This document shows, piece after piece, positions 25,138 through 34,888 of a DNA stretch of 64,000 nucleotides. Source of the stretch: Neorhizobium vignae (GTDB lineage Bacteria; Pseudomonadota; Alphaproteobacteria; Rhizobiales; Rhizobiaceae); the NCBI RefSeq assembly GCF_000732195.1, contig NZ_JNNU01000005.1, positions 310,001-374,000 of the forward strand, given 5' to 3'. The position numbers and the translations under genes were made by a program. Position 1 is the first letter of the stretch; the number at the start of each line of letters is the position of its first letter. The notes under the pieces were generated by a model, which was given only the letters and a program-made list of their open reading frames with translations, was not told the origin of the DNA and ran no database searches.

Positions 25138-26505
25138 TCAGTCCCTTACTGTGTCCCGCAGATGGTCCAACGCGGCGCGTAGCTTTTCGATCACCTCATC
25201 CACTTCCGAACGGCTGATCGTCAGCGCCGGCGAAGCCAGCATGCGGTCGCCGGTGGCGCGCAGGATGAGGCCGTTTTCGACGCAGTGATTGCGCACCAGC
25301 GAGCCGATATCGTCTGGCTTGGCATAACGGCGGCGGGTGGATTTGTCGGCGGCTAGTTGCAGGCCACCGATCAGGCCGACGCTTTCGGCCTGGCCGACGA
25401 CCGCATGGTCCTCGAGGCTCTTCCAGGCCGCGGCGAAATAGGGGCCGATATCGTCGCGGACGCGCTCGACGAGCCCCTCCTCCTCGATGATTCGGATGTT
25501 TTCCAGGGCCGCGGCAGCCGCAACCGGGTGACCGGAATAGGTGAAGCCGTGGTAGAAATCGCCCAGCTCCTCGACCATCACGTTGGCGACGCGGTCGCTG
25601 ACCAGCACGCCGCCGATCGGCAGGTAACCGGAGGACAGGCCCTTGGCGATCGGGGCCAGATCCGGCTCGAAGCCGAAATGCTGGTGGCCGAACCAGTGCC
25701 CAAGCCGGCCGAAGCCGCAGATCACCTCGTCGGAAACCAACAGGACGTTACGCGCCTTGCAGATGCGGGCGATTTCCGGCCAATAGGTTTCCGGAGGAAT
25801 GATAACGCCCCCTGCCCCCTGGATCGGCTCGGCGACGAAGGCGGCGACGCGGTCTTCTCCGAGTTCGTCGATCTTCGCCTCCAGCTCGCGGGCGACCTTC
25901 AGGCCGAATTCGGCTGGCGAAAGATCGCCGCCCTCCGCATACCAATAGGGCTGGTTGATGTGGTGGATGCCTTCGATCGGCAGATTGCCCTGTTCGTGCA
26001 TCAGCTTCATGCCGCCGAGCGAGGCGCCGGCGACGGTCGAGCCGTGATAGGCGTTCCTGCGGGCGATGACCAAGGTCTTTTCCGGCTTGCCCAAAGCCTT
26101 CCAGTAGACCCGCGCCATGCGGAACCACGTGTCGGTCGCCTCCGAGCCGGAATTGGTGAAGAAGACGCGCTTCAGGTTTTCGCCGGCATGGGAGGCGATC
26201 TTCTGGGCGAGCAGCGCCGCCGGCTCGGTCGTGGTGCCGAAGAAGGTGTTGTAATAGGGCAGTTCCTGCATCTGCCTATAGGCGGCATCGGCGATCGACT
26301 TGCGGCCGTAACCGACATTGACGCACCAGAGGCCGGCAAAGGCATCGAGATATTTCCTGCCCGCCGAATCGTAGATATGGACGCCCTCGGCGCGCTGGAT
26401 GACCCGCGCGCCCTTGGCGTTCAGCTGCTTCATGTCCGAGAACGGATGCAGGTGATGGGCGGCGTCGATGGCGGCGAGATTGGAAAGTGGCGGCATATCG
26501 GTCAT
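25138..26505 (-). CDS. Class III omega-aminotransferase (putrescine/amine:pyruvate type)
   Basis: 455 aa. Key parts are YLDAFAGLWCVNVGYGRKSI, FFTNSGSEATDT (phosphate cup), RRNAYHGSTVAGASLGG, LLVSDEVICGFGRLG (PLP Asp), and the catalytic lysine in PIAKGLSSGYLPIGG. These are typical of beta-alanine/putrescine:pyruvate aminotransferases. It is divergent from a PuuA-like glutamine synthetase (84-bp gap), as expected for an amine-catabolism locus. By that context the amino donor is likely putrescine or a related amine. Cytoplasmic. Confidence 0.9.
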   Translation of the reverse strand: MTDMPPLSNLAAIDAAHHLHPFSDMKQLNAKGARVIQRAEGVHIYDSAGRKYLDAFAGLWCVNVGYGRKSIADAAYRQMQELPYYNTFFGTTTEPAALLAQKIASHAGENLKRVFFTNSGSEATDTWFRMARVYWKALGKPEKTLVIARRNAYHGSTVAGASLGGMKLMHEQGNLPIEGIHHINQPYWYAEGGDLSPAEFGLKVARELEAKIDELGEDRVAAFVAEPIQGAGGVIIPPETYWPEIARICKARNVLLVSDEVICGFGRLGHWFGHQHFGFEPDLAPIAKGLSSGYLPIGGVLVSDRVANVMVEELGDFYHGFTYSGHPVAAAAALENIRIIEEEGLVERVRDDIGPYFAAAWKSLEDHAVVGQAESVGLIGGLQLAADKSTRRRYAKPDDIGSLVRNHCVENGLILRATGDRMLASPALTISRSEVDEVIEKLRAALDHLRDTVRD

Positions 26506-26589
26506 GACTGTCTCTCTGCCTCAGATTGTGCCGTCAATTCTTATCGGTTACGAACAGAGTTCCGCAACACCCGTCAAAAGACATTCCTC

Positions 26590-27924
26590 ATGGCCCTAGA
26601 GACCGCACCGCCCCGCATCGAAATCCTGCTCGTCGGCATGAACGGCGACCTGCGCGGCAAACAGATCCCGATCGAGGCCGAAAAGAAGGTCTGGGACGGC
26701 ACGGTGCGCCTGCCCTCCTCCACCCAATCGCTGGATATCTGGGGCGACGACAATGACGACATTACCGGCCTGTCGCTATCGGTCGGCGATCCCGACGGCC
26801 TGTGCATTCCCGATAAGCGTAGCCTTGCACCGATGCCATGGGCGCCGGAAGGGTCGAAGCAGGTTCTCTCGACCATGCACGAATTCGATGGCACGCCTTC
26901 CTTCATGGATCCCCGCGCCATCCTCGCAGCCCTTCTCAAGCGCTTCGACGAACGTGGTCTCACGCCGGTCGTGGCGACCGAGCTCGAATTCTACGTGATC
27001 GAGGACGACTGGCGCGAGACCGGAAGGCCGCGCCCGCCGGCCAGCCTCATGTATCGCGGCGAGCCGAACGGTTTCCAGCTCTACGACATGAGGGCGGTCG
27101 ATGCGCTCGACGACTATCTGCAGACTGTGCGGGCCTGGGCCAAGGCTCAAGGGCTGCCGGCGGATGCGACGACCGCGGAATTCGGCCCCGGCCAGTTCGA
27201 GATCAATCTTCTCCACCGCGCCGATGCACTGGCGGCGGCAGACGACTGCATCTATCTCAAGCGCATCGCCGAACAGGCGGCGAAGAAACATGGGCTGAAA
27301 TCCACCTGCATGGCAAAACCCTATGCGGAGCATGCGGGTTCTGGCCTGCATGTGCATGCGAGCATCATCGACCGAGACGGCAACAATGTGCTGGATGCCA
27401 GGGGTGGCGATCCGGTGCGGCTGAAATCCGTCTGCGCCGCAATGTTGAAGACGATGCGCGACGCGCAACTGATCTTCGCTCCGTTTGCCAATTCCTACCG
27501 CCGATTCCAGCCGGGATCCTTCGCGCCGGTCGATATCGACTGGGGCTACGGTCATAGGGGGACTGCGGTGCGCATTCCGGACGCCCATGGGCCCGCCGCC
27601 CGCATCGAACACCGCGTCGCCGGTGCCGACGTCAATCCATACCTGCTGCTGACCGCCATTCTCGGCGGCGTGCTTTTAGGATTGGACGAAACATTAGACC
27701 CGGGTCCTGCGACCGAACCGGGCAAGGAGCCGCCGGCCGGCACGAAAAAGCTGACGCACGATTTCCTGACGGCGGTCGAGGAGTTTTCCGCCTCGCCCTT
27801 CATCGCCGACGTTTTTGGGGCACGCTACCAGAAGCTCTATGGCGATACGAAGCGCAAGGAGGCGATCACCTACCTGCGCACGGTCTCGGATTTCGACTAC
27901 CAGACCTATCTGCCGCGGATCTAG
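26590..27924 (+). CDS. Glutamine synthetase family protein, gamma-glutamylputrescine synthetase-like
   Basis: 444 aa from ATG 26590; the open frame runs upstream to 25357 only as the shadow of the aminotransferase. Catalytic-domain motifs are VATELEFYVIED, EFGPGQFEINLLH, CMAKPYAEHAGSGLHVHAS (in parts), NSYRRFQPGSFAPVDIDWG and RIEHRVAGADVNPYL. The PuuA group joins glutamate to an amine for catabolism rather than assimilating ammonia. Its divergent partner is a class III aminotransferase, which supports an amine pathway; a GlnA for ammonia assimilation would not be expected here. Confidence 0.9.
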   Translation: MALETAPPRIEILLVGMNGDLRGKQIPIEAEKKVWDGTVRLPSSTQSLDIWGDDNDDITGLSLSVGDPDGLCIPDKRSLAPMPWAPEGSKQVLSTMHEFDGTPSFMDPRAILAALLKRFDERGLTPVVATELEFYVIEDDWRETGRPRPPASLMYRGEPNGFQLYDMRAVDALDDYLQTVRAWAKAQGLPADATTAEFGPGQFEINLLHRADALAAADDCIYLKRIAEQAAKKHGLKSTCMAKPYAEHAGSGLHVHASIIDRDGNNVLDARGGDPVRLKSVCAAMLKTMRDAQLIFAPFANSYRRFQPGSFAPVDIDWGYGHRGTAVRIPDAHGPAARIEHRVAGADVNPYLLLTAILGGVLLGLDETLDPGPATEPGKEPPAGTKKLTHDFLTAVEEFSASPFIADVFGARYQKLYGDTKRKEAITYLRTVSDFDYQTYLPRI

Positions 27925-27933
27925 GATTTAGGC

Positions 27934-28653
27934 CTATGCCTTTTTCATCCATGGGGCGTAGAGAATGTCTTTGACATCAATAAACATGTAGACGTCGCCC
28001 GGTTTGAAGCCGAATGCCTGACTCCAGGCCGCAGTATAGGAACCGAGTTCCGCGTTGAGCTCACCTAGGGCCGTCCCCTCCCCGGTCTTGGCGGCGTTGA
28101 TCTCCTCCTGCTCCAAAGCTTCCATCAGGTCGCTATAGGTGCTGTTGCCCTCGCTGTCGGGAATGAAGACGATGATGCCGCTCTTGTCCTCGAACCTTAC
28201 CGAAAGCTCGATCTCGTCCTCGGTGAAACGCTCGCGGTTCTTGACGATCATCTGGGGAAGCACGATGGCGAACAAATTTTCGCGTGAGATGGCGCCGTCG
28301 TAGGCCTCCTGCTGCTGCTTCACCAGCTGCATGAATTGCCACCCGTTTTCGGAGATCAGCTGCTTCAGCGTCTGCTTGACGCTCAGGTCGGTGACCTTGA
28401 ACTGATCCGAGTCGATGAACTCCATCGCCTCGACGGCCAGCTCGCCCTTGGCGTCCAGTTCCATGAAGGCGGCGCTCACCGCGAAGGCGGCCTTCAGTGT
28501 CTCCTTGGCGGGTTCGCCGGTAATGCCGTTCGCCATGAGGACGAGATCGGCCTTCTTTTCCTCGGTCTTGTCTTCCTCATTTTCGACAGGCTGGGCGTTC
28601 GCCTGCTGAAGAATCAGCAGAGCCCCAGGTTGAACGGCGGAGATGGAAGTCAT
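27934..28653 (-). CDS. Conserved hypothetical protein of unknown function
   Basis: 239 aa from ATG 28653, chosen because GAGG stands 6 nt upstream; an ATG at 28692 would give 252 aa. No signal peptide. The start SISAVQPGALLILQQANAQ resembles short N-termini of flagellar or type III-linked rhizobial proteins, followed by a charged region (ENEEDKTEEKKAD) and a mainly alpha-helical acidic body. Composition is acidic with few cysteines. I do not recognise a family. It stands alone between the glutamine synthetase (convergent) and the GGDEF gene (divergent). Confidence 0.65.
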   Translation of the reverse strand: MTSISAVQPGALLILQQANAQPVENEEDKTEEKKADLVLMANGITGEPAKETLKAAFAVSAAFMELDAKGELAVEAMEFIDSDQFKVTDLSVKQTLKQLISENGWQFMQLVKQQQEAYDGAISRENLFAIVLPQMIVKNRERFTEDEIELSVRFEDKSGIIVFIPDSEGNSTYSDLMEALEQEEINAAKTGEGTALGELNAELGSYTAAWSQAFGFKPGDVYMFIDVKDILYAPWMKKA

Positions 28654-28969
28654 GCCGGCCCTCGTCCGCGACGCACCTCCCTTGATGGGCATTGCCGCGA
28701 TTTGTCGGGCGCTTCATGGCCAGACTAACCAATGATTCTATCAATGGTTGAAAATCTAATACTCTCCATTTAACGAGATATGAACGCGCGGATGCAAGAG
28801 GTTGCATTGCAGGCTTAGAACTCGCTCAAATCCCGCCGCCGCCCCGTTCCCCCGGTCGGTTGACCAGCGCATCGGCCGCACACCATCGATGTTTAAGCGA
28901 AAGTTTCAGCCTATCTTAAATTCATGGAGCCTAAGGAAGCCGGATATTTGAAGTCTTGCGGCACATCCG

Positions 28970-29713
28970 ATGCGTATTGTTATCGCCAAGTCACTGCTTA
29001 CCGGACTTTTGTCCCTACTCGCATCTCTGGCCCTGTCGTTTGCCTTCGTTCCGATGCTGGGAGGGGAAGTGGCCGGAGCCGGCCTGGTGATGACCATCGT
29101 TTGTCCGCTTGCCATCTCCATTCCCGCCTCGGCCGTGCTTTTCAGCCAGTCGGAGCGAGTTCGACGGGCGGAGGCCGCGGCCTCCGAAGCACTCGCAAAA
29201 CTGGCCACCGCCTACGAGGAACTTCACAGGCAGTCCCGCCACGACGGATTGACCGGGCTGTTGAACCGCAGCGCCTTCATGGAGGAACTGCAGACCTTCA
29301 GCCGGGAGGGCGTAACCGGGGCCCTTATTTTCCTGGATCTCGACCATTTCAAATCGATCAACGATCGCCACGGTCATGCAATCGGTGACGAGGTCCTTCG
29401 CCGCACCGGGCAGATACTGGCTACCTATCAAGGGCAATTCCATATCGCGGGTCGCCTCGGAGGCGAAGAATTCGCGCTCTTTCAAGGTGGCCTGACTGTC
29501 GATGAGATGTTGAGGGGGTGCGAGGATATCCGAGAACTCATCGAAGGCATGGAGGTACGCTCCGCCTCACGATCGAGCGTTCCGGTGTCGGCCAGCATAG
29601 GAGTTATCCACTGTGCTTCGGGCTTCGATCCTCATGAATGCCTCAGAGCCGCCGATGTAAATCTATACGAGGCAAAATCGCTCGGGCGAAATCGGGTCGT
29701 TTCATCCATCTGA
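28970..29713 (+). CDS. GGDEF diguanylate cyclase, membrane-bound
   Basis: 247 aa. Two N-terminal membrane segments (residues about 8-30 and 38-60) are followed by a short coiled linker and a full GGDEF domain: DGLTGLLNRSAF, LIFLDLDHFKSINDRHGH (metal site), and the active-site motif GGEEF in RLGGEEFALF. An inhibitory RxxD site is not evident before GGEEF. It makes c-di-GMP from two GTP. The tiny periplasmic loop suggests sensing within the membrane or through a partner. A PilZ protein is encoded at 11774. Confidence 0.9.
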   Translation: MRIVIAKSLLTGLLSLLASLALSFAFVPMLGGEVAGAGLVMTIVCPLAISIPASAVLFSQSERVRRAEAAASEALAKLATAYEELHRQSRHDGLTGLLNRSAFMEELQTFSREGVTGALIFLDLDHFKSINDRHGHAIGDEVLRRTGQILATYQGQFHIAGRLGGEEFALFQGGLTVDEMLRGCEDIRELIEGMEVRSASRSSVPVSASIGVIHCASGFDPHECLRAADVNLYEAKSLGRNRVVSSI

Positions 29714-29751
29714 AGCGTCGGCAGCGCGGTCGGCTTCCGCCGCGAACTCGC

Positions 29752-30690
29752 TCAGATGCCGCTGCCGTCCCGCTCCCGCGTTTCGCGCTCCTGCGGCTGG
29801 TTGACCAGCACGGTCAGTTCGCCTGCGTGGATTTTCAGGAGCACGTCGCGGTCCATCGGCAGCAGTTCGCCGTCGATGACGCAGCGGATGTCGTGGCGTT
29901 CGCGCGGAAAATGCAGTTCCAGTTCGGTCACCGTCATCGCGGTGACCGCAGCGCTTTCCTTCAGCCGGCCGCGCATGATGTCGAAGGTCAGTCTCGCCAC
30001 GCCTGCCGGCGTCAGCGGATCGGCGACATAGAAGCCGAGATGGCCGCCGGTCAGGCTGTCGGCGAACATCAGCGGATCGCGGCCGAATTCGTTGTTGGAG
30101 ACGGAAATCGCAGAGACCTTGCGATGCCCGGTCTTGCCCTCCGCATTGTATTCCACCTCGAATTCCGGCGGATTGAACATGACGCCGATCGCCGCCCGCG
30201 TGCTGGCTCGTATCTTGCCGAGCCGCGAGGCGAAGGTCATCGAATTGCGGTAGCGCACCATGCGCGCATGCAATCCGGCGGAGAACTGATGCACGAAGCT
30301 CTTGCCGTTGGCACTGGCGATATCGATGTTTTCAGGCGTCGCGTCTGCCAGCGCATCCAGCACCTGCCAGATGTCGAGCGGCAGTTTCAGCGAGCGGGCA
30401 AACAGGTTCATGGTTCCGGCCGGCACGACACCGAGGGCGATGCCGCTCTTCCACGCGATGCCGGCGGCCGCCGAGATGGTGCCGTCGCCGCCGCCGGCGA
30501 TCAGCCCTTCGACGCCTTTGGTCGAGGCCGCCATTTCCATGGTCGAGACGACGTCCTTGCCGGACACCACATGGCATTCGATCTCGTGACCGGCCGCCTT
30601 GAAGGTCTCGGCTGCTCGAGCGCAATAGGCGTCCATATCGGTGGTTCGGAAGGTACCGCCATCGCGGTTGAAGACGGCAAAGAGGTTCAT
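29752..30690 (-). CDS. Diacylglycerol/lipid kinase family protein
   Basis: 312 aa from ATG 30690; the frame extends upstream to 31158 but the family start MNLFAVFNRDGGTFR is here. The catalytic-domain hallmark GLIAGGGDGTISAAA (ATP-binding GGDGT) lies near residue 65, followed by LGVVPAGTMNLFARSLKLP. It belongs to the YegS/DgkB group, which phosphorylates diacylglycerol or related lipids at the membrane face. Substrate not fixed by sequence. Convergent with the GGDEF gene and divergent from the MFS gene. Confidence 0.88.
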   Translation of the reverse strand: MNLFAVFNRDGGTFRTTDMDAYCARAAETFKAAGHEIECHVVSGKDVVSTMEMAASTKGVEGLIAGGGDGTISAAAGIAWKSGIALGVVPAGTMNLFARSLKLPLDIWQVLDALADATPENIDIASANGKSFVHQFSAGLHARMVRYRNSMTFASRLGKIRASTRAAIGVMFNPPEFEVEYNAEGKTGHRKVSAISVSNNEFGRDPLMFADSLTGGHLGFYVADPLTPAGVARLTFDIMRGRLKESAAVTAMTVTELELHFPRERHDIRCVIDGELLPMDRDVLLKIHAGELTVLVNQPQERETRERDGSGI

Positions 30691-30961
30691 TTGATCTCGC
30701 TTGCAGAGGAGCGGATTTGGCGCGGGACAACGGCCCATCAGAGAAATGGTTGCGACCTGGAGCTTTATCAACAAGCCCGCCGCCACTTCAGGAAAAAACT
30801 CACAATCCCGTGAGGGCACACCTGAATAAATGGCGGATACTACCGCAATGCACAATGCTGTGTTAGCCTGGAGTTCGGTCATTTCGATGACCCGCTCACC
30901 TCCAGAGCGGGTGGATGTCTCCCACATCCTACCCGCGTCTTTTTCCAGCAGAATCAATATT

Positions 30962-32215
30962 ATGACCGATAGTGCCGCCCGTTTCGATTCCGCTCGCGAC
31001 CGTTCGGAGCCTGAAGTCTTTGACAGCGCGCCTGACGAGACCCCGGGGCTTTCGCGGCTTGCCGTCATCCTGATCGAGATCGCATTGGCGGTCGGCGGTT
31101 TCGGCATCGGCACCGGTGAATTCGCCATCATGGGTCTGCTCCCGGATGTCGCCTCCACCTACCAGGTCAGCATTCCGATGGCCGGGTACGTGATCAGCGC
31201 CTATGCGCTCGGCGTCGTCATCGGTGCACCGATCATCGCGGTCGCCGCCGCACGGATGACGCGGCGCGCGCTGCTCTTGATCCTGATGACTGTGTTCGCG
31301 CTCGGCAATATTTCGAGCGCCATGGCACCGGACTTCTGGAGCTTTACTGCGCTGCGATTCGTCACCGGCCTGCCGCATGGCGCCTATTTCGGCGTCGCGG
31401 CTCTCGTGGCCGCCTCGATGGTGCCGCCCAACAAACGCGCCCGCGCCGTCGGCCGGGTGATGCTCGGCCTCACTGTCGCGACGCTCGTCGGTACGCCGAT
31501 CGCCACCTTCATGGGACAAATGCTCAGCTGGCGCGCCGCCTTCTTCCTGGTCGGCGGCATCGGTGTCGTCACGGTGGCATTGCTCTGGTACTTCCAGCCG
31601 CGCGACACGGTGCATGAAGGTGCGAGCATCTGGCGCGAGCTCAGCGCCTTCGGCCGGACCCAGGTGTGGCTGACGCTCGGCATCGCCGCGGTCGGTTTCG
31701 GCGGCATGTTCTCGGTGTTCAGCTATATCGCCTCGACCACGACGGTGACGGCCGGGATGTCGGTCAGCATGGTGGCGATCGTGCTCACACTGTTCGGCAT
31801 CGGCATGAATGTCGGCAATATTGTCGGCTCGCGGCTGGCCGACGTGTCGCTCAAGGGCACGATCGGCGGCGTCATGGTGTTCAACGTCATCGTCATGGGC
31901 GCTTTCGGGCTGTGGGCGCAGTATCCGGTCGTGCTCTGCCTCTGCGTCTTCCTGATCGGCTGCGGGTTCGCCGCCGGTCCCGCGCTGCAGACCCGGCTGA
32001 TGGATGTGGCCGCCGACGCACAGACGCTGGCCGCCGCCTCCAACCATTCGGCTTTCAACATCGCCAATGCGCTCGGCGCCTGGCTGGGCGGCCTCGTCAT
32101 CGCCTGGGGTTGGGGCTTTGCGGCGACCGGTTATGTGGGAGCGGTGCTGTCGCTGCTCGGCTTCGGCGTGTTCGCGGTCTCGGCGGCGCTTGATAAGAAG
32201 GCAGTGGCCGCCTGA
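30962..32215 (+). CDS. MFS transporter, AraJ/PbuE-like exporter
   Basis: 417 aa from ATG 30962. Twelve membrane segments are predicted from hydrophobicity, with IGTGEFAIMGLLPDVASTY at the first helix (typical of the DHA1 AraJ/YdhP group) and the later MGQMLSWRAAFFLVGG. A charged 40-residue cytoplasmic N-terminus precedes it. Likely an inner-membrane exporter for sugars, purines or drugs, driven by protons. The neighbouring HxlR gene ends one base after it on the other strand. Confidence 0.88.
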   Translation: MTDSAARFDSARDRSEPEVFDSAPDETPGLSRLAVILIEIALAVGGFGIGTGEFAIMGLLPDVASTYQVSIPMAGYVISAYALGVVIGAPIIAVAAARMTRRALLLILMTVFALGNISSAMAPDFWSFTALRFVTGLPHGAYFGVAALVAASMVPPNKRARAVGRVMLGLTVATLVGTPIATFMGQMLSWRAAFFLVGGIGVVTVALLWYFQPRDTVHEGASIWRELSAFGRTQVWLTLGIAAVGFGGMFSVFSYIASTTTVTAGMSVSMVAIVLTLFGIGMNVGNIVGSRLADVSLKGTIGGVMVFNVIVMGAFGLWAQYPVVLCLCVFLIGCGFAAGPALQTRLMDVAADAQTLAAASNHSAFNIANALGAWLGGLVIAWGWGFAATGYVGAVLSLLGFGVFAVSAALDKKAVAA

Positions 32216-32611
32216 TCAGGCCGCCCTGGAGGGCTTTTGCGCCTCCGGCATCACCATGTATTTTCTGCCATCCTCGCAGATGATGTGCTCCTTGCCCCAT
32301 TGGCGGAGCGCGGCGATGACCGGTTCCAGGCTCAGGCCGATCGGCGTCAGCGCATAATCCACGCGCGGCGGCACGACCGGAAACACCGTGCGGGTCAGAA
32401 GCCCCGCCTCCTCCAGCTCCCTGAGCTGCTTGGTCAGCATGCGCTGGGTGACCGCCGGAATCCGGCGGCGCAGTTCGTTAAAGCGCAGCGTGCCGTCTTC
32501 CAGCAGGTGATAGAGGATCACGCCCTTCCATTTTCCGTCGAGGAAACTCAGGGTCGATTCCACCGGGCAGCCTGGGAAATTATCGGTCAGCTTGGCACGG
32601 GGTTTCGACAT
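32216..32611 (-). CDS. HxlR-family winged-helix regulator
   Basis: 131 aa. Features: CPVESTLSFLDGKWKGVILYHL (N-terminal cysteine and first helix), FNELRRRIPAVTQRMLTKQLRELEEAGLL (recognition helix and wing; in parts FNELRRRIPAVTQRM and LTKQLRELEEAGLL), then YALTPIGLSLEPVI. Single Cys near residue 15 is the redox/electrophile sensor position in HypR/QorR-type members. It is divergent from an oxidoreductase gene at 32734, the usual arrangement for QorR-Qor2 pairs, so it probably represses that gene and itself through the shared 122-bp region. Confidence 0.9.
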   Translation of the reverse strand: MSKPRAKLTDNFPGCPVESTLSFLDGKWKGVILYHLLEDGTLRFNELRRRIPAVTQRMLTKQLRELEEAGLLTRTVFPVVPPRVDYALTPIGLSLEPVIAALRQWGKEHIICEDGRKYMVMPEAQKPSRAA

Positions 32612-32628
32612 CTGCTGCGTCCTTTCAC

Positions 32629-32650
32629 GGTATACTTTTCGGTACTATAG
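32629..32650. promoter_or_regulatory. Candidate HxlR operator
   Basis: GGTATAC (32629-32635) and GGTACTATAG (32641-32650) are repeated 12 bp apart just upstream of the HxlR gene in the shared divergent promoter. Spacing of about one helical turn suits a dimeric winged-helix protein. Confidence 0.4.
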
Positions 32651-32733
32651 ACCAAAAATGTGCATTCTTGCGCTCTTTGAACATAGGCGCCATCTAGTCT
32701 CTCGACAACAGGACACAACCAAGGAGACGTTCC

Positions 32734-33750
32734 ATGCGCGCCGTCGGCTTCAACATGCCCCAGCCCATTACCGCCGAAACCTCGTTGATCGACATCGATC
32801 TGCCCATGCCGGAGGCGGCGGGCCGCGACCTGCTCGTGGAGATCAGGGCGGTCTCGGTCAATCCGGTCGATACCAAAGTGCGCCGCTCGGCCGCGGTCGA
32901 ACCCGGCCAGCACCGGATCCTCGGTTATGATGCGGCGGGCGTGGTCAAGGCGGTCGGCCCGGGCGTCAAACTCTTCAAGCCCGGCGACGAGGTCTATTAC
33001 GCCGGCGTGATCAACCGGCCGGGCACCAATGCGGAATTCCATCTGGTCGACGAGCGCATCGTCGGCTTCAAGCCGAAGACACTGAGCTTCGAGGAAGCCG
33101 CCGCCCTGCCCCTGACGGCGATCACGGCCTATGAGGCGCTGTTCCACCGCATGAAGGTGCAGGACAAGGTGGCGGGTGCCTGGAACGCGGTCCTGGTCAT
33201 CGGCGGCGCCGGCGGGGTCGGTTCGATCGCCATCCAGCTCCTGCGCGAACTCTCCGACGTGACGGTCATCGGCACCGGCTCGCGGCCGGAAACGCAAGCA
33301 TGGATCAAGGAGCTCGGCGCCCACCATGTGCTCGACCATTCCAAGCCCATGGCGCCGCAGCTCGCGCAGATGGCGATCGGCGCGCCCGCCTTCGTCTTCT
33401 CGACCACCCACACGGAGACCCATCTCAAGGACATCCTGGAGCTGATCGCGCCGCAGGGCCGCCTGGCGCTGATCGACGACCCGAAGGAGCCGATGGATCT
33501 GCGCGCCTTCAAGAGCAAGGCGCTGTCGGTGCATTGGGAAATGATGTTCGCCCGCGCCGTCTTCCAGACCGCCGACATGATCGAGCAGCACAAGCTGTTG
33601 AACCACGTCGCCGAACTGGTCGATGCGGGCAAGATCCGCACAACGCTTGCCGAAACGCTGGGGCCGATCAATGCCGCCAACCTGAAGACGGCGCATGCGA
33701 TGATCGAGAGCAACCGCACCAAGGGTAAGCTCGTGCTGTCGGGCTTCTGA
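32734..33750 (+). CDS. Zinc-type alcohol dehydrogenase-like / quinone oxidoreductase (MDR family)
   Basis: 338 aa. MDR fold with VSVNPVDTKVR and GYDAAGVVKAVGPGVKLFKPGD in the N-terminal domain and the cofactor motif VLVIGGAGGVGSIAIQ near residue 155. The zinc ligands of true alcohol dehydrogenases are missing, as in the ZADH/quinone reductase branch. It likely reduces quinones or electrophilic enones with NADPH. Ribosome site AAGGAGAC precedes the ATG. The divergent HxlR regulator suggests induction by electrophiles (inference). Confidence 0.9.
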   Translation: MRAVGFNMPQPITAETSLIDIDLPMPEAAGRDLLVEIRAVSVNPVDTKVRRSAAVEPGQHRILGYDAAGVVKAVGPGVKLFKPGDEVYYAGVINRPGTNAEFHLVDERIVGFKPKTLSFEEAAALPLTAITAYEALFHRMKVQDKVAGAWNAVLVIGGAGGVGSIAIQLLRELSDVTVIGTGSRPETQAWIKELGAHHVLDHSKPMAPQLAQMAIGAPAFVFSTTHTETHLKDILELIAPQGRLALIDDPKEPMDLRAFKSKALSVHWEMMFARAVFQTADMIEQHKLLNHVAELVDAGKIRTTLAETLGPINAANLKTAHAMIESNRTKGKLVLSGF

Positions 33751-33771
33751 GCGCGCCGCTATGAGCTAAAA

Positions 33772-33810
33772 TAAAAAAAGCCCGCCGTGGCTGAAACGGC
33801 GGGCTTTCTT
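33772..33810. terminator. Bidirectional rho-independent terminator
   Basis: AAAGCCCGCCGT (33777-33788) pairs with ACGGCGGGCTTT (33796-33807). It has an A-run before and T residues after, so it serves both the dehydrogenase gene (+) and the L,D-transpeptidase gene (-). Confidence 0.85.
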
Positions 33811-33827
33811 CACGGCCTGGCGGTGGA

Positions 33828-34439
33828 TCAGGCCTGGATAACGACGACCTTGGCGCCGACATTGACGCGGCTGTAGAGATCCACGACGTCGTGGTTCATC
33901 ATGCGGATGCAGCCGCTCGACATGGCAAGCCCGATCGATTCCGGCTGGTTGGTGCCGTGGATGCGGAAATGCGTGTCGTTGCCGCCGCGATAGAGATACA
34001 TGGCGCGGGCGCCGAGCGGATTGTTCGGACCGCCGGGCATGCCGCCTGCGAGTTTCCGGTATCGCTCCTCGCGGCGCTGCATGTTTGCGGTCGGGGTCCA
34101 GGTCGGCCATTCGGCCTTGCGGCCGACATAGGCATTGCCGGCAAGCGCCAGGCCCGCGCGGCCGACGCCGACGCCGTACCGGATCGCGCGGCCATTGCCG
34201 AGGATGTAATAGGCGCGGCGGGCCGGCGTATCGACGACCACGGTGCCGGCTGCATACGGGGTGACATAGGCGACTTCCGTGCGGCGCAATTCCGGCTTTA
34301 TGTTCTCGACCGGTACCGTCTTCAGCGGGAATTGTTCGTTCGGCAGTGCTGCGTAATTCGTCTGATCGTTGATGGTGGAAGCGCAACCGGCAAGCAGAAG
34401 CGGCAGGCCCGCAAGAAAGCCGCGACGGGAAATCGACAT
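33828..34439 (-). CDS. L,D-transpeptidase lipoprotein (YkuD domain)
   Basis: 203 aa. The N-terminus has a twin-arginine-like SRRGFLAGLPLLLAGC with a lipobox LAGC (Cys about 19), suggesting a lipid-anchored protein. The YkuD catalytic motif is intact: HGTNQPESIG followed by SSGCIRM. It cross-links diaminopimelate stem peptides (3-3 bonds) or attaches outer-membrane proteins to peptidoglycan, an important envelope activity in Rhizobiales. It stands alone between terminators. Confidence 0.93.
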   Translation of the reverse strand: MSISRRGFLAGLPLLLAGCASTINDQTNYAALPNEQFPLKTVPVENIKPELRRTEVAYVTPYAAGTVVVDTPARRAYYILGNGRAIRYGVGVGRAGLALAGNAYVGRKAEWPTWTPTANMQRREERYRKLAGGMPGGPNNPLGARAMYLYRGGNDTHFRIHGTNQPESIGLAMSSGCIRMMNHDVVDLYSRVNVGAKVVVIQA

Positions 34440-34888
34440 GAATGTGTCCTTGATGCGTCGAGAAGATGACGCTGAATTTAAGAATATTATGGTTAATGAA
34501 GTGCTAAACGGGCGATTGTTGCAGTCATCACAAACGCGTCAGAAGGGTGCTCATGTAGAGATGCGACATGCCATGTGCGCAATGGGAAATGCATCATCCG
34601 ACGACCGGGAGGCTGGGATATGCGCACGGCCATAAACCGTCGACGAAAAATTACTTGCAGACGCCAAGGAATTCAGCGGGATAAAAATACCTCCGACGTG
34701 ATCAAAAGCCCTCACGCTTCTCGTCCAGCACGAGGCAGCGCAGAAGTTGATCATGCTTGGAGGCAGCGCGCCGAATCTGGAGGATCCGCCACGCCGACGC
34801 TGGAACCCGGATGGCACTTGGGAGGGTAATCCGGAGTGATATGGTGGAGGCCTCGCTTTCGATCGAACACCCGCGATAAACACAAACC
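34440..34888 (-). other. Noncoding interval between ETF-QO and L,D-transpeptidase genes
   Basis: 449 bp with no frame showing coding character and no recognised repeat. The L,D-transpeptidase promoter should be near 34450-34530, an AT-rich stretch. Confidence 0.55.

Noticed and set aside
25357..26589. N-terminal extension of the glutamine synthetase frame (855 aa in total)
   Set aside because: The extension lies antisense to the aminotransferase gene and has no family likeness; the GS family start is at 26590.
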